A DNA stretch of 64,000 nt from Microbacterium aurantiacum. GTDB taxonomy: Bacteria; Actinomycetota; Actinomycetes; Actinomycetales; Microbacteriaceae. Below, in pieces: positions 25,014 to 34,208 of the stretch. A program made the position numbers and the translations under genes. How positions within the stretch are numbered: the stretch's first letter is position 1; each line of letters opens with the position of its first letter. The stretch lies in contig NZ_PGGU01000004.1 in NCBI RefSeq assembly GCF_002872075.1, forward strand, positions 1-64,000. The letters are read 5' to 3'. The notes beneath the pieces are model-generated. The model saw only the letters and a list, made by a program, of their open reading frames with translations, was not told where the DNA came from and searched no databases.

Positions 25014-26647
25014 GACCGGCCGACACGAGCGATCTCTGGTGGCGCACCGCTGTCATCTACTGCCTCGACGTCGAGACCTTCCAGGATTCGGATGGCGACG
25101 GCATCGGCGATCTCGAGGGCATCGCCACCCGGATCGACTACCTGGCCGACATGGGCGTCACGTGCCTCTGGCTGATGCCCTTCCAGCCCACCCGCGACCT
25201 CGACGACGGCTACGACATCACCGACTTCTACGGAGTGGATCGGCGGCTGGGAGATATCGGGCACGTCGTCGAGTTGCTGCGCATCGCCCACGGCCGAGGG
25301 CTCCGAGTGATCATCGACCTCGTGGTGAACCACACCTCGGACCGGCATCCTTGGTTCGTGTCGGCCCGCCGGTCGCGCACCTCCCGCTACCGCGACTACT
25401 ACGTGTGGCGGGACAGCCCGCCCCGCGTCCAGCAGGCCACTGTGTTCCCCGGCGAAGAGAGCAGCGTGTGGGAGAAGGACGAGAAGAGCGGGCAGTACTA
25501 CCTGCACAGCTTCTATCGGCACCAACCCGACCTCAATCTCGCCAACTCCGAGGTGCGCGCGGAGATCGCCAGGATCCTCGGATTCTGGACCGAGCTCGGC
25601 GTCGACGGATTCCGGATCGACGCGGTTCCTTTCCTCATCGAGAACGAGGGCGCACCGAAGACGGCAGATCCGCACGACTTCCTCCGCGAGCTACGCCGTT
25701 TCGTGACGCGCAGGCGCGGGGAGGCGGCGCTGCTGGGCGAGGTGAACCTGCCGCACAAGGCGCAGCTCGACTTCTTCGGGAAGAAGGGAACGGAGCTCGA
25801 CCTGCAGTTCGATTTCGCGACGATGCAGGCGTGCTTCCTCTCCTTCGTCCGGCACGACGCCGCGCCGCTCGCCAAAGCCCTGCGCACCCGTCCCGTGATC
25901 GACGTGCGGCAGGGGTGGGCGATGTTCCTGCGCAACCACGACGAGCTGACCCTCGATCAGTTGAGCGAGGACGAGCGCCAGGAAGTGTTCGAGGCACTGT
26001 CACCGGACGAGGAGCAGCGCGTCTACGGTCGGGGGATCGTGCGGCGATTGGCGCCCATGCTGCAAGGGGATCCTCGCCGCCTTCGAATGGCGTACAGCCT
26101 CATGTTCGCCCTGCCCGGCACACCCGCGCTCTTCTACGGCGAGGAGATCGGCATGGGGGAGGTGCCCGGCTGGGGGGACCGAATGGCGGTCCGCCCTCCC
26201 ATGCAGTGGCGACCGGAGAAGAACGGCGGATTCTCGACGGCTTCCCGATCCCGCGTCCCGACCGCGCTCGCCGAAAGCGGATACGGACCGGATCGGGTCA
26301 ACGTGCATGATCAGCAGCGCGATCCCGACTCGCTGCTCTCCTTCATCAAGACGCTCATCTCGCGCTACCGGGAAGCTCCGGAGATCGCATGGGGAGCACT
26401 CACGGTTCTGGACGTGGAGGATTCGACGGTCCTCGCGCACACTCTGAGCGCGGAAGGGGCCACATTCCTGGCCCTCCACAACTTCAGTGACATCCCGCGG
26501 CGGATCGAACTCTCCACCCGGGACATCGGCGGGGAGCAGCTGCTCGACCTGCTCGGCTCGGCAGCCGCGATCGCCGCCGAGCGCGGCACGTTCGAGATCG
26601 ATCTGGACCCCTATGGCTTCCGCTGGTGCCGTGTGACGCCGGAATAG
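25010..26647 (+). CDS. GH13 alpha-amylase family enzyme, trehalose synthase-like
   Basis: A 545-aa GH13 protein resembling the TreS/maltose glucosyltransferase subfamily. Conserved regions: VIIDLVVNHTSDRHPWF, catalytic nucleophile Asp in DGFRIDAVPFL, acid Glu in ALLGEVNLP, and FLRNHDELTLDQL. TreS interconverts maltose and trehalose, a stress protectant. There is no maltokinase domain. Coupled to the LLM oxidoreductase by a 4-bp overlap, downstream of the shared stress-type promoter box. Confidence 0.88.
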   Translation: MRPADTSDLWWRTAVIYCLDVETFQDSDGDGIGDLEGIATRIDYLADMGVTCLWLMPFQPTRDLDDGYDITDFYGVDRRLGDIGHVVELLRIAHGRGLRVIIDLVVNHTSDRHPWFVSARRSRTSRYRDYYVWRDSPPRVQQATVFPGEESSVWEKDEKSGQYYLHSFYRHQPDLNLANSEVRAEIARILGFWTELGVDGFRIDAVPFLIENEGAPKTADPHDFLRELRRFVTRRRGEAALLGEVNLPHKAQLDFFGKKGTELDLQFDFATMQACFLSFVRHDAAPLAKALRTRPVIDVRQGWAMFLRNHDELTLDQLSEDERQEVFEALSPDEEQRVYGRGIVRRLAPMLQGDPRRLRMAYSLMFALPGTPALFYGEEIGMGEVPGWGDRMAVRPPMQWRPEKNGGFSTASRSRVPTALAESGYGPDRVNVHDQQRDPDSLLSFIKTLISRYREAPEIAWGALTVLDVEDSTVLAHTLSAEGATFLALHNFSDIPRRIELSTRDIGGEQLLDLLGSAAAIAAERGTFEIDLDPYGFRWCRVTPE

Positions 26648-26658
26648 CCGAAGGCGTG

Positions 26659-26668
26659 TCAACCCCCT
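26659..26668 (+). promoter_or_regulatory. Shared GTCAACCCCCT promoter box, copy 4
   Basis: GTGTCAACCCCCT, 64 nt before the SDR start. GGATGC-TCGACAG downstream also resembles GGATGCGGTCGACAG at copy 1. Confidence 0.5.
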
Positions 26669-26732
26669 GGGGTTCTCGGGACGGGCATCGGATGCTCGAC
26701 AGACCGGATCCACGACTCGAGGAGAGATCACG

Positions 26733-27617
26733 ATGGCAGACAACACCCCCGATCCCCGGACCCTCCACACCGACGGCCCTTTCCCTCCGCAGCAGCAGGA
26801 CCAGCCGGGGCTGACCGATGAGACGCGTCCGACGCCCGACCACGGCGAATCGAGCTACGTCGGCCACGGCCGGCTCGAGGGGCGGCGTGCGCTGATCACC
26901 GGCGGCGACTCCGGCATCGGACGGGCGGTCGCGATCGCCTTCGCCCGAGAGGGCGCGGATGTCGCGATCGTGCACATGGCCGAGGAGCAGGACGACGCGG
27001 ATGCGACGCTGGAGCAGGTGCGGGAGGCGGGCCGCAAGGGCGTGGGTCTCGCCGGCGATGTGCGCGAGGAGTCCTTCGCCACGGATGCCGTCGCCCAGGC
27101 GCGCCGGGAGCTCGGCGGTCTGGACGTCCTCGTTCTCAACGCCGCCTTCCAGCATGACATCCAGGGATTCGAGACGCTCCGCACCGAGGACATGCGCCGC
27201 GTGTTCGAGACGAACCTGTTCGGTCTGCTCTTCTCGGCGCGCGCTGCCTACGCCGATCTGGAGGCGGGAGCGAGCATCATCGTCACGGCATCCATCCAGG
27301 CCTGCAACCCGTCCCCTGGGCTCATCGACTACGCGATGACCAAGGCGGCGCAGGTCGCCTTCGTGAAGGCGCTCGCAGAAGAGGCGGGCCCGCGCGGCAT
27401 CCGGGTGAACGCCGTCGCGCCGGGGCCGATCTGGACCCCGCTGATTCCGGCCACGGGGTGGGATGCCGACAAGATCGCCTCGTTCGGGCAGGACACGCCC
27501 CTGGGGCGTGCCGGCCAGCCCGCCGAGCTCGCCGGCGCCTACGTCTACCTCGCATCGGAGGAATCGTCGTACGTGTCGGGTGCGGTGCTCCCGGTGACCG
27601 GAGGCAAGCACCTCTGA
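26733..27617 (+). CDS. SDR-family oxidoreductase (general-stress type)
   Basis: A 294-aa short-chain dehydrogenase of the YhdF/YhxC/YghA sort with an N-terminal extension. NAD(P) motif ITGGDSGIGRAVA, NAAF, catalytic YAMTKAA (YxxxK) and the DTPLGRAGQPAELAGAYVYLASEESSYVSGAVLPVTGG end. Homologues belong to general-stress regulons in other Gram-positives. Ribosome site GAGGAGAG. Substrate unknown. Confidence 0.9.
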   Translation: MADNTPDPRTLHTDGPFPPQQQDQPGLTDETRPTPDHGESSYVGHGRLEGRRALITGGDSGIGRAVAIAFAREGADVAIVHMAEEQDDADATLEQVREAGRKGVGLAGDVREESFATDAVAQARRELGGLDVLVLNAAFQHDIQGFETLRTEDMRRVFETNLFGLLFSARAAYADLEAGASIIVTASIQACNPSPGLIDYAMTKAAQVAFVKALAEEAGPRGIRVNAVAPGPIWTPLIPATGWDADKIASFGQDTPLGRAGQPAELAGAYVYLASEESSYVSGAVLPVTGGKHL

Positions 27618-27670
27618 TACGGCGTCGCCGAGGTTGTCCCGAAGCGGCGTGATGCCCCAGGCTGGGGTGC

Positions 27671-28612
27671 GTGCAGTCGAACGCGTCACCTCGTCCTCTC
27701 GTCGGTATCGCGCTCGTCATCGGGTCGTGCCTGTCGCTGCCCTTCGGGGCCGCGATCGCGACCCAGCTCTTCCCGGTGCTCGGCGCCTGGGGCGTGACTT
27801 CGCTGCGCATCGCCATCGCCGCGCTTCTGCTCGTCGTCATCGTGCGACCTCGCCCGCGCGGCTGGACCCGTGAGCAGTGGACGGCTGCCGCGCTGTTCGG
27901 ACTCTCGCTCGCGGGGATGAACGGCTTCTTCTATGCCGCCATCGACCGCATCCCGCTCGGCCCCGCCGTCGCCATCGAGTTCCTCGGCCCTCTCATCCTC
28001 GCGGCGGTGCTCACCCGGCGACTCGCGGATGCCGCGTGGGTGGGTGTCGCTCTGCTCGGGATGGCATTGCTCGGCGTCGACGGGATGATCGGCGCAGATC
28101 CGCTCGACCCGCTCGGCGTGCTGTTCATCCTGATCGCGGCCGGGTTCTGGGTGATGTACATCCGCATGAGCGCGCGCGTGGGAGCGGTGATCCCAGGAAC
28201 CTCGGGTCTGGCCGTCGGTCTGGTCATCGCCGCGGTGCTGCTGCTGCCGGTCGGCGTGCCTGCGTCGATCACCGTCGTGGGAGACGGGCAGCTGATCCTG
28301 CTCGCGGTCCTCACAGCCGTGCTCTCGTCGGTGATCCCGTACAGCTTCGAGCTCGCCGCGCTCCGCCGTCTGCCGCAGCGCGTATTCGGGGTGCTGCTGA
28401 GCCTCGAGCCCGCCTTCGCGATCCTGGCCGGCTGGCTCGTGCTCGGACAGGATGCGACGCCGTTGCGGCTGGGAGCCGTCGCTCTGGTCGTCGCGGCGAG
28501 TGTCGGAACGACCGTCGGCGTGCGCGGGGCGCGCCGCCGCGCGGATGCCGAGGCGCGGGACGACGGCGATGCGCCCACGGTTTTCACCGGACCGATCCCG
28601 CTCCCGGACTGA
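27671..28612 (+). CDS. EamA/RhtA-type transporter
   Basis: A drug/metabolite-superfamily exporter, 313 aa with ten predicted helices in two EamA repeats (GVTSLRIAIAALLLVVIV in the first; VIPYSFELAALRRLPQRVFGVLLSLEPAFAILAG in the second). Closest in look to RhtA, which exports threonine and homoserine. GTG start. Its 3' end overlaps the YidC gene by 29 bp on the opposite strand. Confidence 0.9.
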   Translation: MQSNASPRPLVGIALVIGSCLSLPFGAAIATQLFPVLGAWGVTSLRIAIAALLLVVIVRPRPRGWTREQWTAAALFGLSLAGMNGFFYAAIDRIPLGPAVAIEFLGPLILAAVLTRRLADAAWVGVALLGMALLGVDGMIGADPLDPLGVLFILIAAGFWVMYIRMSARVGAVIPGTSGLAVGLVIAAVLLLPVGVPASITVVGDGQLILLAVLTAVLSSVIPYSFELAALRRLPQRVFGVLLSLEPAFAILAGWLVLGQDATPLRLGAVALVVAASVGTTVGVRGARRRADAEARDDGDAPTVFTGPIPLPD

Positions 28613-29354
28613 CAGCGTCCGGCAGCGGGAACCGTCGGCGCAGCAGCATCCGCTGCACGAGGGTCCAGACGACGGTCACGGCGAGGTACACGGCCGCGGC
28701 GAGCGGGACGAGCACCGCGAACACCGCCGTCAGGTAGTGCATCGCCGCCACCACCCGCAGCATGCCGGGTGAGTTCAACGGCGAATCATCGAGCGGCGCC
28801 GGCCGGAAGACCCGGCGGGTGACCTCGGCGACGACGATCATCAGCGCGAGGAGCCCGGCCCACACGAGAAGCGTCGCTGCGCCCGCCGTGCCGTCGAGCA
28901 CGGCCGAGACGAAGCTGGTGCCCAGCGGAGCGCCGAGCAGATCATGGGTGAGCAGCTCATTCGGGTGCCCGGCGATGTCCGGTCGCAGGAACAGGGTGTA
29001 CAGGATGCCGATCACCGGCGCCTGGGCGAGCACGGGCAGCATCCCGGCGAAGGGCGAGGTGTTCTCACTCCGGTACAGCGCCATGGTCTCGCGCTGAAGA
29101 CGCTCCGGGTTCTTCTTGTACCGACGCTGGAGTTCGCGCAGCTTAGGGGCGAGACGGGCGCGGGTCTGCTCGGCCTTCGCCTGCGAGACGCCGACCGGGA
29201 TGAGGAGCGCGCGCACCAGCAGGGTGACGAGAACGACCGCCATCGCCGCGGCGGCGGCTCCGGCGAGAGGTTCGAGAGCGGTGGAGAGGCCGGCGAGCGC
29301 GCCGTAGGCGGCGTTCAGGAGCGCGGCGAGAGGGGGGAAGGCAAAGGGGTCCAT
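28584..29354 (-). CDS. YidC/Oxa1-family membrane insertase (accessory copy)
   Basis: A 256-aa YidC-like protein with five membrane helices: AAMAVVLVTLLVRALLIPVGVSQAKAE, the cytoplasmic LAPKLRELQRRYKKNPERLQRETMALYRSENTSPFAGMLPVLAQ (positions read as two segments of the classic motif) and a long C-terminal hydrophobic pair. It is shorter than the main actinobacterial YidC and not beside rpmH-rnpA, so it is probably a second copy. Start at 29354 chosen because the first helix follows directly. Confidence 0.88.
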   Translation of the reverse strand: MDPFAFPPLAALLNAAYGALAGLSTALEPLAGAAAAAMAVVLVTLLVRALLIPVGVSQAKAEQTRARLAPKLRELQRRYKKNPERLQRETMALYRSENTSPFAGMLPVLAQAPVIGILYTLFLRPDIAGHPNELLTHDLLGAPLGTSFVSAVLDGTAGAATLLVWAGLLALMIVVAEVTRRVFRPAPLDDSPLNSPGMLRVVAAMHYLTAVFAVLVPLAAAVYLAVTVVWTLVQRMLLRRRFPLPDAVSPGAGSVR

Positions 29355-29421
29355 GAAGGTCCGTTCGTGACGTGGGGGAAGGGTCGGCCGAAGCCGCGTT
29401 TCCCGAGCCAGGAAGGACGGG

Positions 29422-29694
29422 CTACGCGGCGGGCACGACTCCCGGCGCACGAGGACGCGGATGCCCAGCGGCATCAGGGTCGCTCTGCGGGAGGAGGGTT
29501 CCGATGTCGATGGCGCGACGTGGATGCGGCGACCCGCCGCCACCGGCGGGAAGCGCGCTGAGCGCCACGGCGAGTGTCAGAACCGTGACGGCGACGATCG
29601 CGATGGCGAGCCCCAGGGCGGCGGCATCGGGTGCGGAGACGAGTCCGAGCGCGGTGAGGACGATGCTCAGCATCTGCCCGAACCACTCGCCCAT
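29422..29694 (-). CDS. DUF6412 small membrane protein
   Basis: A 90-aa protein with a membrane helix (MLSIVLTALGLVSAPDAAALGLAIAIVAVTVLTLAVALSAL region, read as two helices) and a Pro/Ala-rich tail. This small family often neighbours accessory YidC genes in actinobacteria, as here (68 bp upstream, same strand). Function unknown; perhaps a client or partner of the insertase. Confidence 0.65.
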   Translation of the reverse strand: MGEWFGQMLSIVLTALGLVSAPDAAALGLAIAIVAVTVLTLAVALSALPAGGGGSPHPRRAIDIGTLLPQSDPDAAGHPRPRAPGVVPAA

Positions 29695-29782
29695 GTGCGC
29701 GCCCCCTTCGGTGCGAGAGTACCACCGGCGGCTGGACGACCCCACGCGCCTCGATCCTCCCAGCCGGGCGTAGCCTCGGAGG

Positions 29783-30826
29783 ATGAGTGATCTGCGCACG
29801 CTGCTCGGCATCGAGCATCCGATCGTCCTCGGCCCGTTCGGCGGGCTCTCCTCCGTCGCGCTGACGGCAGTCGTGAGCGAAGCCGGCGGCCTGGGCTCAT
29901 ACGGCCTGTACGGCTACGACGGCGACCGCATCCGGTCGACGGCTGCAGAGCTGCGCGCGGCGACGTCACGGCCGTTCGCCCTGAACCTCTGGCTGCCCAC
30001 CGGAGACGAGGTCGAGCCGAACCCTCAGCACGCGATCTTCGCGCAGGCGCTCCAGCCGTTCTTCGAGGCGGTCGGCATCGAGACGCCGGCGCGTCCGAGC
30101 AGCTACCTTCCAGACCTCGCCGAACAGTTGGATGCGATCTGGGACGCCGCCCCGGCGGTGCTCAGCTTCGTGTTCGGCGTTCCCTCGGCGGAGGTCGTCG
30201 AGGAGGCGCATCGTCGCGGCATCCGCGTCGTCGGCACCGCCACCACTGTGGCCGAGGCGAGGGCCCTCGCCGACGGCGGAGTCGATGCGGTCGTCGCCAC
30301 GGGCTCTGAGGCCGGAGGTCACCGCGTCTCGTTCCTGCGCCCGGCTGAGGAGTCGCTCGTCGGGACCTTCGCGCTCGTGCCGCAGGTCGTCGACGCCGTC
30401 CCGGTTCCCGTGATCGCGGCCGGCGGCATCGCCGATCGTCGCGGAGTGGCCGCCGCGCTCGTCCTCGGCGCGTCCGGCGTGCAGGTGGGCACCGCGTTCC
30501 TCGCGGCGGCGGAGTCGGCGGCGAATGACGCGCATCGTGCGGCGATCGGCTCGACCGCCGCCGATGAGACGGTGCTCACTCGGGCGATGAGCGGGCGACT
30601 CGCGCGCGGCGCACGCAACCGGGTGGTGCGCGCGATCGAGGCCAGTGGCACGATCGCGCCCTTCCCGATGCAGAACTGGCTCACCGGGCGCTTCCGGACG
30701 GCCGCCGGTCAGCAGAACCTCGGAGAGCTGCAGTCGCTCTGGATGGGTCAGGCGGCGCCTCTTGCGCGCTCCGGTGCGGCGGACGGAGTCTTCGCGGAAC
30801 TTCTCGCTGGTGTGCCGGCGCGCTAG
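29783..30826 (+). CDS. Nitronate monooxygenase
   Basis: FMN-dependent TIM-barrel enzyme of 347 aa oxidising alkyl nitronates such as propionate-3-nitronate. Motifs: GIEHPIVLGPFGGLS, VVATGSEAGGHRVSF (substrate His), VIAAGGIADRRGVAAALVLGASGVQVGTAFL (phosphate-binding). TAGCCT 6 nt before the ATG could be a leaderless promoter although GGAGG is also there. Its last 4 bp overlap the purU end. Confidence 0.92.
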   Translation: MSDLRTLLGIEHPIVLGPFGGLSSVALTAVVSEAGGLGSYGLYGYDGDRIRSTAAELRAATSRPFALNLWLPTGDEVEPNPQHAIFAQALQPFFEAVGIETPARPSSYLPDLAEQLDAIWDAAPAVLSFVFGVPSAEVVEEAHRRGIRVVGTATTVAEARALADGGVDAVVATGSEAGGHRVSFLRPAEESLVGTFALVPQVVDAVPVPVIAAGGIADRRGVAAALVLGASGVQVGTAFLAAAESAANDAHRAAIGSTAADETVLTRAMSGRLARGARNRVVRAIEASGTIAPFPMQNWLTGRFRTAAGQQNLGELQSLWMGQAAPLARSGAADGVFAELLAGVPAR

Positions 30827-31674
30827 AGGATGACGGTCGAGCGGCCGTGCACGATCACGCGGTCCTCGGCGTGCCACTGCACCGCACGGGCCAGCACCAG
30901 GCGTTCCACGTCGGCGCCGCGGCTCTGCAGCTCGGCGGCGGACTCGGAGTGGGTGACGCGGGTGACGTCCTGCTCGATGATCGGTCCCTCGTCGAGGTCC
31001 GCCGTCGCATAGTGCGCTGTCGCGCCGATGAGCTTCACGCCGCGGTCCTTCGCCCTGGCGTACGGGTTCGCACCGATGAAGGCCGGGAGGAACGAGTGAT
31101 GGATGTTGATCACCGGGGCACCGACGCGCTCGATGAAGTCGTCGGTGAGTATCTGCATGTACCTGGCCAGCACCACCAGGTCGACATTGCCCTGCAGCAG
31201 CTCGAGCTGACGAGCCTCCATCGCCGCCTTGTCGCCGGAGGGGATGTGCACGAACGGCACCCCGAAGGTGCGCACGGACTCGGCGAGATCCGGGTGATTG
31301 GACACCACCATCGTGATGTCGATGTCGAGCTGTCCGCGCTGGGTGCGCCAGAGCAGCTCCATCAGGCAGTGGTCGTACTTCGACACGAAGATCGCGACGC
31401 GCTTGCGGCGTGCGACGTCGTGCAGCGACCACTCCATGCCGAAGCGCTCGGCGACGGCCGCGACGTCGGCCTCGAGTGCCGGACGCGCGGCGGACAGCCC
31501 TTCGAGGTGGATCACGGTCCGCTGGAAGAAGCGCCCGCCCTCGGCATCCGTCGAGTGCTGGTCGAGGGAGATGATGTTCGCCCCGTGCTCGGCGAGCACA
31601 CCGGCCACGGCTGCGACGATGCCGGGCTGGTCGTCGCAGGCGATCAGGAGGCGGGCGGTATCGGGCTGGGACAT
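30823..31674 (-). CDS. purU: Formyltetrahydrofolate deformylase
   Basis: Hydrolyses 10-formyl-THF to formate and THF, balancing one-carbon units. The 283-aa protein has an N-terminal ACT domain (ARLLIACDDQPGIVAAVAGVLAEHGANI) and a C-terminal formyltransferase domain with the catalytic region VVLARYMQILTDDFIERVG, NIHHSFLPAF and YATADLDEGPIIEQDV. Length is normal. GAGGAG ribosome site. Confidence 0.95.
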   Translation of the reverse strand: MSQPDTARLLIACDDQPGIVAAVAGVLAEHGANIISLDQHSTDAEGGRFFQRTVIHLEGLSAARPALEADVAAVAERFGMEWSLHDVARRKRVAIFVSKYDHCLMELLWRTQRGQLDIDITMVVSNHPDLAESVRTFGVPFVHIPSGDKAAMEARQLELLQGNVDLVVLARYMQILTDDFIERVGAPVINIHHSFLPAFIGANPYARAKDRGVKLIGATAHYATADLDEGPIIEQDVTRVTHSESAAELQSRGADVERLVLARAVQWHAEDRVIVHGRSTVIL

Positions 31675-31762
31675 GGGGACTCCTCGGACGTGTCAGTCGA
31701 TTCTGCCGTGGATGCGGTGATCGGAACGAATCGCCGGGTCGCCGGGTCGCTAACCTGAGAGC

Positions 31763-32977
31763 GTGAACGCGGGCGACGTCGGACTGGTGCTGATCCCGCT
31801 GCTCGCGGTCGCGGCACCTCTGCTGGCGCGGGGAGTGCGCCCCGTGCTCCGCGTTCCGATCATCGTCTTCGAGCTGATGCTCGGGATTCTGGCAGGACCG
31901 GCGGTGCTCGGCTGGATCCAGCCGCACGAGATCCTGCAGAAGCTGAGCGACTTCGGTCTGGCGATGCTCTTCTTCGTCGCGGGGTCCGAGATCGACTTCC
32001 GTGCGGTGTCGGGGAAGCCGCTGATGCGGGCATCGATCGGCTGGGTGATCAGCGTCGGCCTCGGCGTCGGCGTCGGGTTCCTCCTCGCGCCGGGTGACGG
32101 CATGATCGTGATCGGGATCGCGCTGAGCTCGACCGCGCTGGGCACGCTGATGCCGATCCTGCGCGACGCCCGAGAGCTCGATACCCCGTTCGGCAGAGTG
32201 GCCACCGTGATCGGCGCCGTCGGCGAGTTCCTGCCCCTCATCGCCATCTCCGTCTTCCTCAGCGCCCGCACGACCCCGGTCGCGGCCGCGATCCTGCTCG
32301 CCTTCGTCGTGCTGGCGGCGCTCGCCGTCGTGCTGGCGCGCCGGCTGCCGCATGGAAGGCTGCACGCGTTCATCCGGGCGACCTTGCACACCTCCGACCA
32401 GTTCGGGGTGCGGTTCGTGCTGCTGCTCGTCGCCGCGCTGGTCGGGCTCAGCGTGCTGCTCGACCTCGACATGCTCCTCGGCGCCTTCGTCGCCGGAGCC
32501 GTGTGGCGCATCATCATGTCCCGTGCGCCGCGGGATGACGCGGCGGCGGTCGAGAGCAAGGTCGAAGCGGTCGCCTTCGGTTTCCTGGTGCCGATCTTCT
32601 TCCTGTACACGGGCGTGAACTTCGACCTCGCCGCCCTGCTCGCCTCTCCGGCGGCGCTCGGCCTCCTGCCGCTGTTCCTGGTCGCGCTCCTCCTGATCCG
32701 CGGGTCGGCGGCACAGCTGTCGGCCCCGCGCGGGATGAGCCAGCGCGACCGTACGGCTCTCGGGATGCTCGCCGCCACCGGACTGCCGATCATCGTCGCG
32801 GTGACGGCCATCGGCGTCGAGCGGGGAATGCTCGACAGCGGAACGGCCGCGGCGCTGGTGGGAGCCGGGATGCTGTCGGTGCTCATCTACCCGCTCGTCG
32901 CGATGACCCTCCGGGGGGATCGCGCGCGCGTCGTCGGACGGCCGCGAGGCGATGTGCGGCCGCAGGGGGAGCTGTGA
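31763..32977 (+). CDS. Cation:proton antiporter (CPA2 type)
   Basis: A 404-aa membrane protein with about twelve helices of the Na+/H+ exchanger fold: LMLGILAGPAVLGWIQP, GLAMLFFVAGSEIDF, GIALSSTALGTLMPILRD, and FVAGAVWR. There are no TrkA-type C-terminal domains. TAACCT 6 nt before the GTG start suggests a leaderless mRNA. It overlaps the next gene (GTGA). Confidence 0.9.
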   Translation: MNAGDVGLVLIPLLAVAAPLLARGVRPVLRVPIIVFELMLGILAGPAVLGWIQPHEILQKLSDFGLAMLFFVAGSEIDFRAVSGKPLMRASIGWVISVGLGVGVGFLLAPGDGMIVIGIALSSTALGTLMPILRDARELDTPFGRVATVIGAVGEFLPLIAISVFLSARTTPVAAAILLAFVVLAALAVVLARRLPHGRLHAFIRATLHTSDQFGVRFVLLLVAALVGLSVLLDLDMLLGAFVAGAVWRIIMSRAPRDDAAAVESKVEAVAFGFLVPIFFLYTGVNFDLAALLASPAALGLLPLFLVALLLIRGSAAQLSAPRGMSQRDRTALGMLAATGLPIIVAVTAIGVERGMLDSGTAAALVGAGMLSVLIYPLVAMTLRGDRARVVGRPRGDVRPQGEL

Positions 32978-33432
32978 CGACCGCATCCGATCTGCTGACC
33001 GAAGCACGGGCCGCGCTCGCCGGCGCGCCGCAGGAGCGGCTGGGCGAAGAGCGCAGCTCGCGCTGGCGCGGGCAGCGCATCGTGCCGGTCGGTGCGGCCT
33101 GGCATCTCGGCGTGCTGCTGCTCACCGATACGCATGTGCTGGCGACGGCCGAGGTGCTGCGGGCCGCGGACCCCGGCCGTCGCGGCTACACCGCGGAATC
33201 TGCTCGCGCCCGAGCGGCGCGCAGGGAGGAAGCACTGCGCGGGGGCTTCGCCGAGGGCGAGGTGGTGCACGTCGGCTGGAGCGTCATCGACGTCCAGGCG
33301 GTGGACGCCGGCGGGTCATCCGGTCCTCTGGCCATGATCGACGGGGCTGCGGTTGTGCGCTGGAGCACCGCGGGTGGTTACATGCCACTGGAGGCATACC
33401 TGCGGGAGCGGATCGAACTGCTGCGCGGCTGA
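32974..33432 (+). CDS. Conserved-looking protein of unknown function
   Basis: A 152-aa soluble protein translated from a GTG that overlaps the antiporter stop. Recognisable blocks: LLTEARAALAGAPQERLGEERSSRWRGQRIVPVGAAWHLGVLLLT, an Arg/Ala-rich helix (SARARAARREEALRGGFAEGEVVH) and GYMPLEAYLRERIELLRG at the end. I do not recognise the family. The tight coupling suggests a link to the antiporter. Confidence 0.75.
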   Translation: MTTASDLLTEARAALAGAPQERLGEERSSRWRGQRIVPVGAAWHLGVLLLTDTHVLATAEVLRAADPGRRGYTAESARARAARREEALRGGFAEGEVVHVGWSVIDVQAVDAGGSSGPLAMIDGAAVVRWSTAGGYMPLEAYLRERIELLRG

Positions 33433-33447
33433 GTGGTGCGGTGTCGG

Positions 33448-34164
33448 TCAGGCGAAGGTCTCGGCGAACCGTCGGAGGAGGGCTGCGCCCTCGGTGACGG
33501 ATGCCGCGAGCACCTGCCCCTGCACCGCGTCGAACTCGGAGGGGTCGAAGTATCCGGTCGTGCGGTAGAACGTCATCCGATCAGCGAAGTCGCGCGGGGT
33601 CGGCTCGGGGTGGAACTGCGCGGCGTACAGATGGGTGCCGACGCGATACGCCTGCACGGGGCACACATCGTTGGTGGCGAGCAGCTCGGCCCCGGGAGGG
33701 ACGGATGCTGCACTCTCCTTGTGCGCGGTGAACACGGTCAGCGCGGGGGAGCTGGGTCCGAACACCGGGTCGGCGTCTCCCGCGGGAGTCGTGCGGATGA
33801 CGGTGGCGCTCGCGGCCTCCGGCGTGTCGATCGTCACCTCGCCGCCCAGCATCCGGGTCACGACGCCGATGCTGAAGCACGTGAAGAAGCCGGCGAGATC
33901 GCCGGTGGCGGCCCGATGTGCGATGCGCTCCAGGTCGGCTTCGACACGGGCCTGCAAGGGGGACTTCTCCGCATCGCTGACGTTGAACGGCGAGCCGCCG
34001 ACGACGATGCCCCGGTAGTGCGCGAGCCGGGCGGGATCCAGCGGCTCGGAGAGCAGATCGAGTCGATCGACGACGTCCACGCCGAGTGCTCGCCGGAACG
34101 AGGCGTGCTCGGCATCCGCCGCCCCGGTTTCCGGGCGCACGCACACGTAGAGAAGCGAGGCCAT
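33448..34164 (-). CDS. Class I glutamine amidotransferase-like protein
   Basis: A 238-aa GMP-synthase-like amidotransferase: oxyanion strand IVVGGSPFNV, nucleophile Cys in FFTCFSIGVV, and His-Glu in YAAQFHPEPTPRDF. Stand-alone members release ammonia from glutamine or cleave gamma-glutamyl compounds. TAGAAT 6 nt before the ATG suggests a leaderless start. Confidence 0.88.
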   Translation of the reverse strand: MASLLYVCVRPETGAADAEHASFRRALGVDVVDRLDLLSEPLDPARLAHYRGIVVGGSPFNVSDAEKSPLQARVEADLERIAHRAATGDLAGFFTCFSIGVVTRMLGGEVTIDTPEAASATVIRTTPAGDADPVFGPSSPALTVFTAHKESAASVPPGAELLATNDVCPVQAYRVGTHLYAAQFHPEPTPRDFADRMTFYRTTGYFDPSEFDAVQGQVLAASVTEGAALLRRFAETFA

Positions 34165-34208
34165 CAGGAGATTCTAACGTTCGGCTGACGCGGGGCTGCG
34201 GCCGCGGG

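Noticed and set aside
29966-33007. A 1013-codon minus-strand open frame
   Set aside because: It lies antisense to nitronate monooxygenase and the antiporter, its product is Arg/His/Asp-rich low complexity, and it arises because stop codons are rare in high-GC antisense frames.
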